Shown: positions 51,852-61,255 of the stretch, piece after piece | How the letters are laid out: each line of letters begins with the position of its first letter | Numbering within the stretch: position 1 is the stretch's first letter | Source of the DNA: an uncultured Eubacteriales bacterium | Lineage (GTDB): Bacteria; Bacillota; Clostridia; Oscillospirales; Oscillospiraceae | Assembly: GCA_900545515.1 (NCBI GenBank) | Contig: UQZA01000001.1 | Span: forward strand, 1 to 64,000 | Direction of reading: 5' to 3' | DNA: 64,000 bases | Translations under genes and position numbers: made by a program | Notes under the pieces: generated by a model | What the model was told of the DNA's origin: nothing | What the model saw: only the letters and a program-made list of their open reading frames with translations | The model's database searches: none

Positions 51852-52688
51852 TTACTTGGCGTTTCTGCCCTTGACGATGAACTTATTGGTGGGGTTCTTC
51901 GCCTTGCGGGTCTTGTAGCCCATAGCCGGCTTGCCCCAGGGAGTCACAGGGCCGGGACGGCCAACGGGGGCGCGGCCTTCGCCGCCGCCATGGGGGTGAT
52001 CGTTGGGGTTCATGACGGAGCCGCGGACCGTGGGACGGATGCCCATATGGCGGGTCCGGCCGGCCTTACCGATGTGGATGTTCTCATGATCCAGGTTACC
52101 CACCTGACCGATGCAGGCGGTGCAGTTCATCCGCACATACCGGACCTCGCCGGAGGGCAGACGGACCTGAGCCAGATCGCCGTCCTTGGCCATGAGCTGG
52201 GCAGCGGTACCGGCGGACCGGACCAGCTGTGCGCCCCGGCCGGGGTTCAGCTCCACGTTGTGGATGACGGTACCAACAGGGATGTTGGCGATGGGCAGGC
52301 AGTTGCCGGGCTTGATGTCCGCAGCGGCGGAGGAGACAACCTTGTCCCCGGCCTTCAGGCCGTTGGGCGCCAGGATGTAGCGCAGCTCCCCGTCCTCGTA
52401 CTTCACCAGGGCGATGAACGCGCTGCGGTTGGGATCGTACTCCAGGCGGAGGACCTCGGCGGTCATTTCCGTCTTGTCCCGCTTAAAGTCGATGATGCGG
52501 TACTTCCGCTTGTTACCGCCGCCGCGATGGCGGACGGTAATCCTGCCGTAGCTGTTGCGACCGGAGTTCTTCTTCAGGGTCTCAACCAGGCTGCGCTCAG
52601 GTTTGGCCTTCTTATCTACGCCGTCGAAAGCAGAAACGGTCATGTTTCTACGCGCCGGGGTATAAGGCTTAAATGTTCTAATAGCCAT
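51852..52688 (-). CDS. rplB: 50S ribosomal protein L2
   Basis: L2 of 278 residues, needed for subunit joining and peptidyl transferase. RTFKPYTPARRNMTVSAFD start and NPNDHPHGGGEGRAPVGRPG near the conserved His. Confidence 0.97.
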   Translation of the reverse strand: MAIRTFKPYTPARRNMTVSAFDGVDKKAKPERSLVETLKKNSGRNSYGRITVRHRGGGNKRKYRIIDFKRDKTEMTAEVLRLEYDPNRSAFIALVKYEDGELRYILAPNGLKAGDKVVSSAAADIKPGNCLPIANIPVGTVIHNVELNPGRGAQLVRSAGTAAQLMAKDGDLAQVRLPSGEVRYVRMNCTACIGQVGNLDHENIHIGKAGRTRHMGIRPTVRGSVMNPNDHPHGGGEGRAPVGRPGPVTPWGKPAMGYKTRKAKNPTNKFIVKGRNAK

Positions 52689-52719
52689 TTTGCGTTACGC
52701 TCCTTTATTGAGATTTGGA

Positions 52720-53016
52720 TTAGACCATACCCTCGAAGAACTCGATGGTCTTGGAATCGGCGGTGAGCTTCACCATTGCCTTCTTGTAGGCAGGGCGGCG
52801 GCCCTCGGGATAGGAGCCGGTCCGCTTCATCTTGCCCTGCATCCGGATGGTGTTGACCTTATCCACCTTGACGCTGAAAATCTCTTCGATGGCCTGCTTG
52901 ATCTCAATTTTGTTGGCATCCGGCGCAACCAAAAAGACGTACTTCTTATCGGCCACAGCCTCCATGGACTGTTCGGTGATGACCGGTCTCTTGATGATAT
53001 CGTAAGCGTTCTTCAT
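52720..53016 (-). CDS. rplW: 50S ribosomal protein L23
   Basis: L23 of 98 residues at the tunnel exit, docking site for trigger factor and SRP. YDIIKRPVITEQSMEAVADK start and VNTIRMQGKMKRTGSYPEGR. Overlaps the rplD stop by one base. Confidence 0.96.
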   Translation of the reverse strand: MKNAYDIIKRPVITEQSMEAVADKKYVFLVAPDANKIEIKQAIEEIFSVKVDKVNTIRMQGKMKRTGSYPEGRRPAYKKAMVKLTADSKTIEFFEGMV

Positions 53017-53639
53017 TATGCGAACACCTCCTCGATCTTGGCCAGTGCGGCCTGATCCAGAACCAGCTTCTTGGCGTTCAAAATGTCGTAGACGTTGATG
53101 AGGTTGGCGAAGGTGATCTCACAGCCGGGGATGTTCCGACCGGAGCGGACCACGTTGGCATCGGGCTCCGCAGTAACCACCAGGGGCTTGCTCTCGGCGT
53201 TCACAGCGGACAGGAACTTGGCAAATTCCTTGGTCTTGATCTCGTTCATCTTGATGGAGTCAATGACCACGATGTCCTGAGAGGCGGCCTTGGCGCTGAG
53301 GACAGACTTCAGGGCCAGGCGCTTCACCTTCTTGTTGAGGGTGTAGCTGTAATCCCGGGGCTTGGGGGCGAACACGATGCCGCCATGGGTCCACTGGGGA
53401 GCCCGGGTGCTGCCCTGCCGGGCGCGGCCGGTGCCCTTCTGTCTCCAGGGCTTCTTGCCGCCGCCGGAAACCTCGGCGCGGGTCAGAGCGGATTGGGTGC
53501 CCTGCCGGCAGTTGGCCAGGTGGTTCTTCACCACATCGTGGACAACAGACTGGTTGGGCTCAATGCCGAACAAAGCTTCGGAGAGTTTGATCTCGCCGAC
53601 CTGCTTGCCGGACATATCGTAAACATTCGTCTTAGGCAT
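53016..53639 (-). CDS. rplD: 50S ribosomal protein L4
   Basis: L4 of 207 residues. The loop KPWRQKGTGRARQGSTRAPQ reaches the tunnel. In enterobacteria L4 also represses its own operon; whether that occurs here is unknown. Confidence 0.97.
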   Translation of the reverse strand: MPKTNVYDMSGKQVGEIKLSEALFGIEPNQSVVHDVVKNHLANCRQGTQSALTRAEVSGGGKKPWRQKGTGRARQGSTRAPQWTHGGIVFAPKPRDYSYTLNKKVKRLALKSVLSAKAASQDIVVIDSIKMNEIKTKEFAKFLSAVNAESKPLVVTAEPDANVVRSGRNIPGCEITFANLINVYDILNAKKLVLDQAALAKIEEVFA

Positions 53640-53658
53640 GATTTAAGCTCTCCTTTCC

Positions 53659-54378
53659 TTAACCTCTGGCGGAAGCCTTCTGGGGATTCCGTCCGGAAGC
53701 CTTCTGCGGGTTCTTGCTGATGCCGGCATCGCCGCGCTTGATCTTGTTGTTCTTCACAGTGGACTTCACAAAGACCAGGCCGCCCTTGGGGCCGGGGATG
53801 GCGCCGCGGATGACCAGCATGTTGAGCTCGCTGTCCACCTTCACCACATCCAGGTTCTGGATGGTGACCTGCTCCACGCCCATCTGACCGGCGCCAATCT
53901 TACCCTTGAAAATCCGGGAGGGGTCGGAAGAGGAGCCCATGGAACCGGCGTGACGGTGCACAGGGCCGCCGCCGTGGGTCATGGGGGTCCGGCCGGCGTT
54001 CCAGCGCTTCACAACGCCCTGGTAGCCATGGCCCTTGGAGGTGCCCACAACGTCCACCTTGTCGCCAGCGGCGAAGGTGTCGGCCTTGATGACGTCGCCC
54101 ACATTCATGTCGGCGGCGGCGTCCAGCTTAAATTCCTTCAGATGTTTCTTGGCCTCGACGCCAGCCTTCTTCAGGTGACCGGCCTCGGGCTTGGTGAGCT
54201 TGGACTCCTTCACATTCTCGAAGCCCAGCTGCACGGAAACGTAACCGTCCTGCTCCAGGGTTTTCTTCTGCGTCACGACACAGGGGCCGGCCTCGATGAC
54301 GGTCACCGGAATCACCTTGCCGCTCTCATCGAAGATCTGGGTCATGCCCACTTTTTTGCCGATGATTGCTTTCTGCAT
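53659..54378 (-). CDS. rplC: 50S ribosomal protein L3 with repeated C-terminal tail
   Basis: L3 of 239 residues, close to the peptidyl transferase centre. KKVGMTQIFDESGKVIPVTV start, and GHGYQGVVKRW plus GSMGSSSDPSRIFKG signatures. The family normally ends near 210 residues; here residues 222-229 and 230-237 are a tandem copy (KNPQKASG, RNPQKASA), forming an unusual basic tail. Confidence 0.96.
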   Translation of the reverse strand: MQKAIIGKKVGMTQIFDESGKVIPVTVIEAGPCVVTQKKTLEQDGYVSVQLGFENVKESKLTKPEAGHLKKAGVEAKKHLKEFKLDAAADMNVGDVIKADTFAAGDKVDVVGTSKGHGYQGVVKRWNAGRTPMTHGGGPVHRHAGSMGSSSDPSRIFKGKIGAGQMGVEQVTIQNLDVVKVDSELNMLVIRGAIPGPKGGLVFVKSTVKNNKIKRGDAGISKNPQKASGRNPQKASARG

Positions 54379-54498
54379 GTTTTCTTCTCCTTTTTTAGGT
54401 TATTGGTTGGCAGGCGGACATTGGGAGCCGCTTGTCAACATGACCCGTCCGTCCAATTGACAGACTGTGGCGGGCAAGCTGCTATCCTGACGGGGGAA

Positions 54499-54807
54499 TT
54501 ACAGCTTTATCTCAATCTCAACGCCAGCCGGCAGGTCCAGGGACATGAGGGACTCCACAGTCTTCTGGTTGGGGTTGAGGATATCGATCAATCTCTTGTG
54601 GGTTCTGCGCTCGAACTGCTCGCGGGAATCCTTATACTTATGGACAGCCCGCAGGATGGTCACAACCTCTTTCTTGGTGGGCAGAGGGATGGGACCGGAG
54701 ACGGAAGCGCCGTTGCGCTTGGCGGTTTCTACGATCTTCGCCGCGCTGGCATCGATGAGCTGGTGATCATAGGCCTTCAGCCGGATTCTGATCATTTGGT
54801 TTGCCAT
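54499..54807 (-). CDS. rpsJ: 30S ribosomal protein S10
   Basis: S10 of 102 residues, first gene of the superoperon and also a partner of NusB in antitermination. RIRLKAYDHQLIDASAAKIV start and GPIPLPTKKEVVTILRAVHK. AGGAGG before the ATG at 54807; a longer frame to 54993 belongs to the leader. A 120-base gap follows before rplC. Confidence 0.97.
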   Translation of the reverse strand: MANQMIRIRLKAYDHQLIDASAAKIVETAKRNGASVSGPIPLPTKKEVVTILRAVHKYKDSREQFERRTHKRLIDILNPNQKTVESLMSLDLPAGVEIEIKL

Positions 54808-54900
54808 GTTGATGTTTCCTCCTTGAGACGTACTCAGTTTTTGTGGCTGGGTACGGTCGAACTTCCTGTCCGCGCCGCCGTGCGTATCATTCCCACCCAT

Positions 54901-54926
54901 GAAAAATGGCCGACGCAAGCCGGCCG
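54901..54926 (-). terminator. Possible attenuator in the S10 leader
   Basis: On the minus strand GGCCG-GCTTGCGT-CGGCC followed by ATTTTTC, about 95 bases before rpsJ inside its leader. A short but plausible intrinsic terminator that could adjust readthrough into the ribosomal operon. Confidence 0.45.
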
Positions 54927-55075
54927 ATTCCCATAGGCGCAGCGATATACGCAAGCGCACACAGGACCGTTCAGCCGCCCGATGACCGGACATACTCCGC
55001 AGAAGTTACCGGCAAAGGCCGCAATCTCCTGCATCATCGCATACACGCGCAGACTTCCCCCACACGTGCCCTCCT

Positions 55076-55104
55076 ATGGTACAACAAACCTCTCCGATTG
55101 TCAA
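55076..55104 (-). promoter_or_regulatory. Promoter of the ribosomal superoperon
   Basis: On the minus strand TTGACA (55099-55104), 17 bases, TACCAT (55076-55081), preceded by a very AT-rich stretch (AAGTTTAAAAAAGTATAAAATTT) that may act as an UP element. It starts a leader of about 260 bases before rpsJ. Confidence 0.82.
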
Positions 55105-55293
55105 GGGAAATTTTATACTTTTTTAAACTTAATTGTTGGCGGCGCTGCCCGCACCACCCATCTATCCGCAGAAACAAATAGAAAAAGAAATCTTCTACCA
55201 CTCGCAAAAGAAAACGTAAATGCTACTGCCCTGCAGACCAAGCAGGGCCGATGCCCAACTCCCGGAGCACAAAGCAGACGATCTGTTACGTTA

Positions 55294-56373
55294 CTAAGGC
55301 AATTGAATTTTTTCCATTTGCGTCAGGTGCTTGGCCAGAATGCACAAGGATTCCTGGTTCGTGCGGTACCGGTTCCGTCCGTTCACCTGCTCGGTGGTAA
55401 TCAGCCTGGAATGAAACAGGTTGCTGATGTCCCGGCACACCCCACCCAGGTGCAGCTCCAGCCGCTGGGACAGCTCCCGGGCGGACATGGGCCTGTCCAG
55501 CATGGCCCACAGCATCCGCATCCGCGCCTCGCTGCCCAGGAGCCGCAGCGCCTGAAATTCCCAGGGCTCAAAGTTGGTAGATTCCGTTTTTTCCATCTGG
55601 ATCGCCACACCCATGTGGCAAAAGGCGCTGTCATCGCTTCCGTCCACGGCGCCCAAAGCGAGTTTGGGCCGAAGATAGCGGAGCTGAACCGTCAGGGAGG
55701 TCAGCGGCCTTTCCTCCTGATAGCGGACCCGCTTGCGCCATAGCGCCTCCGCTTCTGGTTGGCGAAAGTAGGCCTCCCAGCTCCGAGCCAAGGGGGCTGC
55801 AAGCTGGACCCAGGGCGCCAACAGCGGCCGCAGCTTTTCCGCCACTGGGGTCAAAATGGTCTCCAGCCGGTCCATCGCCTCCCCAAAACCGGAGAATTGC
55901 TCCAGCAACTTCTGGGCATACTCCGGGCCGAGGCCCAGCTTGGCAATCTCCTGAGCCAGAGGAACAAACCTGCTGTCAGCGGGCTCCAAATAAATGAGCC
56001 GATATTCGTCTATGTCCACCATGCGTTCCCGGTTTCTTCGTTGCCTTTGCCTGGCCTGGCACAGGCGCGCACAGTCTGTGGCCAAGTCTCCGCCGGAGGG
56101 CTCCATGGAGTTATAGACCAGGTTGCGGGCAACACAGGTAGCGCGCTCCGGGTCCTCGGAGAGGATATACTTGCCGAAATCATACTGTATCTCTGGGTCA
56201 TCCTGGGAAATACCGGCGCAGGCCACATCCAGCATCTGCTGGATTGCCGCCTCTGGCAGACAGTAAGGCCCCTCCTGGGTCAGCTCCACGGCCGGAATCC
56301 GGTTGACATAGGCAAACAGCAGCTCCACCGTCTCATACAACAAATGGGGCTGCCCTGTGACCCATACCTCCAT
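55294..56373 (-). CDS. Winged-helix regulator paralogue 2
   Basis: A 359-residue cytoplasmic protein of the same family as those at 16.5 and 61.3 kb. It shows YETVELLFAYVN, the MLDVACAG block and CVARNLVYN near the start, and a C-terminal ArsR-like winged helix (about 275-345: RLLGSEARMRMLWAML, then MSARELSQRLELHLG). GGGAGGG lies before the ATG. It is about two-thirds identical by eye to the 61.3 kb copy, and the pair flanks the second S8 protease. The middle region (90-270) has no known domain. DNA binding is inferred from the C-terminal domain. Confidence 0.72.
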   Translation of the reverse strand: MEVWVTGQPHLLYETVELLFAYVNRIPAVELTQEGPYCLPEAAIQQMLDVACAGISQDDPEIQYDFGKYILSEDPERATCVARNLVYNSMEPSGGDLATDCARLCQARQRQRRNRERMVDIDEYRLIYLEPADSRFVPLAQEIAKLGLGPEYAQKLLEQFSGFGEAMDRLETILTPVAEKLRPLLAPWVQLAAPLARSWEAYFRQPEAEALWRKRVRYQEERPLTSLTVQLRYLRPKLALGAVDGSDDSAFCHMGVAIQMEKTESTNFEPWEFQALRLLGSEARMRMLWAMLDRPMSARELSQRLELHLGGVCRDISNLFHSRLITTEQVNGRNRYRTNQESLCILAKHLTQMEKIQLP

Positions 56374-56464
56374 CCTTCACCCTCCCAATTTCAAGTTGAA
56401 AAATCAAAAATATCCATCGATCACCGGATCAACCCCCTTCCCCAGCCATGCAGCAGATGGAGTT

Positions 56465-56497
56465 GGCGGCCTCACAGCGCAGGACTGTGGGGCCGCC
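56465..56497 (-). terminator. Hairpin after the second protease gene
   Basis: GGCGGCC-T-CACAG...CTGTG-G-GGCCGCC is a 12-base stem with one mismatch, 35 bases after the stop. The minus-strand sequence after it (AACTCCATC) lacks a U-run, so its strength as a terminator is doubtful. Confidence 0.5.
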
Positions 56498-56531
56498 ATT
56501 TATAAGGGAAGAGACAGACAACGGGTTTCGT

Positions 56532-59500
56532 TTACCAGGGGGAATAGCTGGCGGCGTACCGGTTCAAAACCGTCAGGATCTTGGCAAGCTGCGCCCGGGT
56601 CAGGGCGCCCTGGGGCTGGAAGGTCCCATCCGGGAAGCCCTGGAAGATGCCCGCATCGGTAGCCCAGAGGATGGCCTCGGCGGCAAATTCGCTGATCCGG
56701 TCCTCATCGGTATAGCCGGACAGGTCGCCCTCCAGTGTAAACCAGAAGCCCAACACATTGGTCGCATAGCGGTACAGGAACGTAGCCGCCTGCTCCCGAG
56801 TCACCTTTTCATGGGGGCTGAAGGTCTCCTCTGAGGTGCCCTCGGTCACGCCGTTCTGGACCGCCCAGGCTACGGCGTCGGTGTACCAGGCATTCTCGGG
56901 CACATCGGTGAAGGAGGACTTCTCCGTAACCTCGGGGGAACCAGCCAGGCGGTACAGGGTGGTGACCATCATCGCTCGGGTGGTGCTCTCATTGGGAACG
57001 AAATGAGTGGCGTCCATGCCCCGGAACCAGCCGCGATAGGTAGCGTTCAAGATCTCGTCCTCCGCCCAGTGGCCGGAAATATCCACGAATTTGTCCTCGA
57101 ACTCAGCAAACGCCGGGTCGGTGACCTGGATCTCAAAGCTTTCCCCTCGGCCATAGAGGTCGCCGGTAACGGTTACGGCGCCATGAGCGATGCCACGGAT
57201 GGTGCAGAAATCCTGATCGGATTCCACGATTTCCGCTACGGTGGGGTCAGACACCGTCCAACGCAGGATGGGGGTGAAGTGCTCCGCCTCAGCCAAATTT
57301 CGGACCGTCAGGGTTTCCCCTACCTGAATGGCGGTCGCATCCGCAGTCAGGTCCACATAGTCCCGGAAGCCGTCTCCGCTTTCGACTACAACCGCAGAGA
57401 CGTTGCCGGCATAGTCGAAGCTGGTGGAGATGAAGCGCTGCTTCTCGGAGGTGAAGGTAAAGGTACCTGCCTCACACTCATTCCGGCTCTTATGCCAGCC
57501 CGGCGTTCGCAACGCTTCCTCCATATAGGTGTACACGAAGCATCCACCCAGCCAGCCGCCCTCATCGGGTGCATACTCCAAAACATAGTCCTCACAGTAA
57601 TCGTAGAACCAGTCCTCGCTGATGTACTTGAAATATTCGCCCTGCCATGCTTTAAAATAATTACTAAACTGATACCGAACCGTGAAATCATCCTTGTTAA
57701 AGGGCCCGGTGCAGTCAATATAAAGCGGGAACTCCCTGACAACCACCTCGCCGTCGGGGTCCTCCGGCGTAATCTCCAGGCGCATGGTGACCCAGGTGTT
57801 TTCCTCCAGGAGGCAGTTGTTGATATCATAAACATAATTTCCGGTTGTCTGATCAATACCATAAATCGGATACAGCCACTCCAACGTAGGTGCGAAATAG
57901 GTTAACTGACTATACGTCTTTGAGATGTATCCCGTATCCTCTTCCCACAGAATCTCACCGGTGGCGCGATCTGTAACGGTGTAGTGGATATTGGCCGCGT
58001 TTCGGGTCAGGCCAACTGTGAAATTCAAGTCATCCAGAGAATGGTCGCCATTGGGGGATACCCCTGCGGTCACAGGCTGGAATGCATGATAGCCGGCGAC
58101 AGCATTTTCATGAGACTCGTATTCAGCAGGAATCTTGCTGACGCTAGTGTTTCTGGTGTCTCCCAGATAGTGGGGCACCTGGGGACTATTGGCCAGCCCT
58201 CCCTTTTCCAGGTCAAGGTTAGTGGGGAGCATGCCCCACAGGGCTGTATGGACCTGGTCTGCCGTCGTATAGGGATACTTCTCCATGAGGCTCACATAAG
58301 AGCCGGTCTCCAGGGTGGGCGCATCGGTGAAATCGCCATAGAAGCCCAGGAAGGGGATGCTCAGGTTTACGTCATCCTCGCTGTTCAGGTGAACAAAGCC
58401 CTCCACATAAGCGCCGCAGGGGAAGCGTTCGTCATAGTATTCCTTTTCGCCCTCCGTCAGAGCCACAGTGGCTGTGACCTTCACCGTCTCACCGGCAGGG
58501 ACTGTGACCTTGCCGTCGGCGGCGCTGTAGGTAATGTCCGTATCCAGCTCCCGGGCATACTCATAGGTCAGATGGGTGACCTGGCCGTACTTCATGAGGC
58601 CGCCCACGGCCTTCTGCCCCAGGACGGTGGTGTCCAGGGTGTAGGTTTTGTCGGAATCGGAGAAATTCACCACCTCAAAGGTCATTTCATATACGCCGGT
58701 GCGCTCCGGATCGTCGCCCAGCTCCAGCTTTGCCTTGTTGGTGCCCTCCACCTGGATGTAGGCCTCCGCGTCCATGGCCGCACCGATGTTGACCATACCG
58801 GCGCCCTGGCGGCGGACGAAGTAGAGGGTACCGTTCTCTTCATCCAAAATGGGGGTAGCCGTAGACATCAGCAGGCAGTTGGTCACATGGGCATAATCCT
58901 CTCGGGGGATATCGGTATCCTTCAGGTACTGCCGCACCAGAGCGGCGCTGGCAGCCACGGCAGGAGAAGACATACTGGTTCCGGAGGCAATGCCCATCCC
59001 GTCGCCGTAGGCGGACAGGACGTTGCCGCCGACACCGGTAATCTCCGGCTTCAAGGTCAAGCTGCCAGTGGGGCCCCAGGAAGAAAAGTCAGACATCTGG
59101 CCTGCCGTCTCGCTTCTGTTCCAGAAGCCTTCCACTCTTATATTTCCTTGGATATCACGTTCCATTATATTAAAATAGAGAGCCATGAGGCTGGCAATGG
59201 GCAGAGGAAATTCCGTCAAGGTTACCTGGGAGCCATTAACCAAAATCAAACCGGCGGCTTTCGCCTCCATAGCCTGGTTCACCAGCTCCACAGGGTCAAC
59301 ATCCTCGCTCACCGGACTGAAGAGCAGCTTGCCCTCGGCGTCTGCCGGATCTTTTGTGAACTCAAATTCCCGGTCGCCCAACTGTTCCCGGAAGCCTTTG
59401 CCCTCAGGCACACCTGCCAGCTCGGAGTAGTTTATATAGGTCTCATATCCATATTGGGTCATGTAACTAAGAGCATATCCATTGGTGTAGAATATAGCTG

Positions 59501-61061
59501 CATTCTCCGCACTTGCAACCGTCAACGGCGCATCAAATGAGCCAGGCATTCCGACGGTGCCGGTATCCACGGAGGTGGACTTGACCATATTGTCACCCCA
59601 CAGGCTGCCCCAGCCACTGAAGTAGCTGTTGCCGGCAGAAACGGCCACGCTGATGCCGGCTTCATAAGCAGCGTCAAAGACCTCGCTCATGCCTTCCACA
59701 TAAGCAGGACCGCAGGGGGAACCCAGGGACAGATTGGCGCAGTCCACCCCCAGGATGATGCAGTCTTCCATCGCCGCCAGGATGGCGTCAAAGTAAATAC
59801 CGCCTTGCCGGTCGGAAACGTTCATCACCAGGAGCTGGGCCTCAGGCGCCAAGCCCATGGTATCCATCTTGAATGTTTTCTTTGCTTCCTCGGGCATATT
59901 ACCGGCAACAATACCGGCAACATGGGTGCCGTGGGCAACACCGGCGTTGTCGCTGCCAAAGTCAGCGGTGGCGTCGCCGTAGCCAAAGCCGAAGGGAATC
60001 TTGCTGCTGTAATAGGTGTTATCTGCGGTGACCCCCTCGGCCAGCGTCTCCGCATGGAGCTCATGGTTGGCCAGGATCTCCTGGATGTCGGCCTTGGTAA
60101 ATGCCACGGCAGATTCGTCGGTGGGGTTGATATCAAAAACCGGGTTGCTGTAGTACAGGCCGGAGTCGATGATGGCCACGCTCATACCGGCGCCGTCAAA
60201 GCCATAGTCCCAGGCGGAGGTAGCGCCCATACCGGGAGCCACGTACTTCATATTGGGCTCTAAGGTAGTGACCTCTTGGGCGTTGATTTCGGGAACCTCA
60301 AAGGTGGGCATCACATAGGCGCTCTTCACACCCTCCATTTTCCGAATCTCGGCCAGCTCGCCATAGGGAACGGTTACGGCGGCAGCGTTGGTCAAGAGGG
60401 TGAATTGGCTCCCCACTTCGATGCTGTGCCCCAGCTTCCGCTCCATAGAGGCCAGTGCCACATTCTGCTTCTGCTCCAACGTCCGGGCAGCCTGCGTCTC
60501 GGCAGCGCCCAAAGTCTCGCCCAGAGCCACATTCATCTTGGGCTGCCGGATGACCGCATTGTCCTCAAATGTGATCATTACCCGGACCTCCGTCTCAGCG
60601 GTATAGGCCGGAGAGACAACCTGGAGCTGTTGCCCTTCTTCTATGGTCTGCTCGCCCAGAATCTCTTTCACTGCATTGGACAGGGCGGCTGCCTCCTTGG
60701 CGTCGAAACTCCGGGACACCATGGTGTCTCCCTCGGGACTGGTCAGATACGCCTCATCCCCCATATCCAGGGTGGCCAGGGCCTCGGCCTCCTTCGGGCT
60801 CAGAGCCTCAAAGGTGACATACGCGTCAGATGGTACGGTTTTCGTGTAAGTACTTCCATTTTCAGCTTCATACACATAGGTGTACCCCGCCGGGACAAAG
60901 GTGGCTTCGCCCGCTTTGGCGTAGATGAGCTGATCCTGCTGGATTTCAGCTCCCTGCTGCAGTTGGGCCGCTCCGGCTGCAGGAACCGATGAGCTGAAGC
61001 AGCCCAAAGCCATGACCGCGCAAAGGGCCAGGGCCAGCAAACGATGGATGCGATGCTTCAT
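56532..61061 (-). CDS. S8 surface protease with SLH anchor (lactocepin-like)
   Basis: A 1509-residue secreted protease. Signal peptide (1 to about 32), I9-like propeptide (about 135-255), subtilase domain with Asp299 (VAIIDSGLY), His377 (VAHGTHVAG) and Ser696 (IASGTSMSSP), a PA-like insert (about 530-640), Fn3/lactocepin-type beta domains, a Big_2-like domain (about 1230-1310), and three SLH domains (about 1320-1505: FVDISGHWAEDEI, SFTDVPENAWYTDAV, and DRISEFAAEAI). All three catalytic residues are kept. It lacks the dockerin- and cohesin-like modules of the 17.8 kb protein but shares its plan. Likely processes proteins at the cell surface. Flanked by two paralogous regulators. Confidence 0.92.
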   Translation of the reverse strand: MKHRIHRLLALALCAVMALGCFSSSVPAAGAAQLQQGAEIQQDQLIYAKAGEATFVPAGYTYVYEAENGSTYTKTVPSDAYVTFEALSPKEAEALATLDMGDEAYLTSPEGDTMVSRSFDAKEAAALSNAVKEILGEQTIEEGQQLQVVSPAYTAETEVRVMITFEDNAVIRQPKMNVALGETLGAAETQAARTLEQKQNVALASMERKLGHSIEVGSQFTLLTNAAAVTVPYGELAEIRKMEGVKSAYVMPTFEVPEINAQEVTTLEPNMKYVAPGMGATSAWDYGFDGAGMSVAIIDSGLYYSNPVFDINPTDESAVAFTKADIQEILANHELHAETLAEGVTADNTYYSSKIPFGFGYGDATADFGSDNAGVAHGTHVAGIVAGNMPEEAKKTFKMDTMGLAPEAQLLVMNVSDRQGGIYFDAILAAMEDCIILGVDCANLSLGSPCGPAYVEGMSEVFDAAYEAGISVAVSAGNSYFSGWGSLWGDNMVKSTSVDTGTVGMPGSFDAPLTVASAENAAIFYTNGYALSYMTQYGYETYINYSELAGVPEGKGFREQLGDREFEFTKDPADAEGKLLFSPVSEDVDPVELVNQAMEAKAAGLILVNGSQVTLTEFPLPIASLMALYFNIMERDIQGNIRVEGFWNRSETAGQMSDFSSWGPTGSLTLKPEITGVGGNVLSAYGDGMGIASGTSMSSPAVAASAALVRQYLKDTDIPREDYAHVTNCLLMSTATPILDEENGTLYFVRRQGAGMVNIGAAMDAEAYIQVEGTNKAKLELGDDPERTGVYEMTFEVVNFSDSDKTYTLDTTVLGQKAVGGLMKYGQVTHLTYEYARELDTDITYSAADGKVTVPAGETVKVTATVALTEGEKEYYDERFPCGAYVEGFVHLNSEDDVNLSIPFLGFYGDFTDAPTLETGSYVSLMEKYPYTTADQVHTALWGMLPTNLDLEKGGLANSPQVPHYLGDTRNTSVSKIPAEYESHENAVAGYHAFQPVTAGVSPNGDHSLDDLNFTVGLTRNAANIHYTVTDRATGEILWEEDTGYISKTYSQLTYFAPTLEWLYPIYGIDQTTGNYVYDINNCLLEENTWVTMRLEITPEDPDGEVVVREFPLYIDCTGPFNKDDFTVRYQFSNYFKAWQGEYFKYISEDWFYDYCEDYVLEYAPDEGGWLGGCFVYTYMEEALRTPGWHKSRNECEAGTFTFTSEKQRFISTSFDYAGNVSAVVVESGDGFRDYVDLTADATAIQVGETLTVRNLAEAEHFTPILRWTVSDPTVAEIVESDQDFCTIRGIAHGAVTVTGDLYGRGESFEIQVTDPAFAEFEDKFVDISGHWAEDEILNATYRGWFRGMDATHFVPNESTTRAMMVTTLYRLAGSPEVTEKSSFTDVPENAWYTDAVAWAVQNGVTEGTSEETFSPHEKVTREQAATFLYRYATNVLGFWFTLEGDLSGYTDEDRISEFAAEAILWATDAGIFQGFPDGTFQPQGALTRAQLAKILTVLNRYAASYSPW

Positions 61062-61119
61062 TGTTGTTACCTCCTGTCAATGTCTCCATTTCGTCCTCAA
61101 TTTTGAAGAGCGCAAGTTA

Positions 61120-61148
61120 ACTATAACACAAGGTCCTCACTTTTGCAA
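61120..61148 (-). promoter_or_regulatory. Promoter for the second protease
   Basis: On the minus strand TTGCAA (61143-61148), 17 bases, TATAGT (61120-61125), about 55 bases before the start codon. Hence the protease has its own promoter rather than depending on the regulator gene upstream. Confidence 0.65.
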
Positions 61149-61196
61149 CCATTTTTTCCTGATTTTGTCCGCAAATTTGAGACTTCCCTCCAGGGC

Positions 61197-61246
61197 AACA
61201 AAAACAGGAGGCGCCATCCCAAAATTCGCTTTGAGACAGCCCCTCC
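61197..61246 (-). terminator. Weak terminator after regulator 3
   Basis: On the minus strand GGAGGGGC...GCGCCTCC (one mismatch, loop about 24) followed by TGTTTTTGTTG. It would separate regulator 3 from the protease promoter. Confidence 0.4.
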
Positions 61247-61255
61247 CGGCTTCCG

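Noticed and set aside
54834..55046. 70-codon Cys-containing frame inside the S10 leader
   Set aside because: It begins with GTG without a good ribosome site and overlaps the hairpin; probably chance. Conservation in relatives would change this view.
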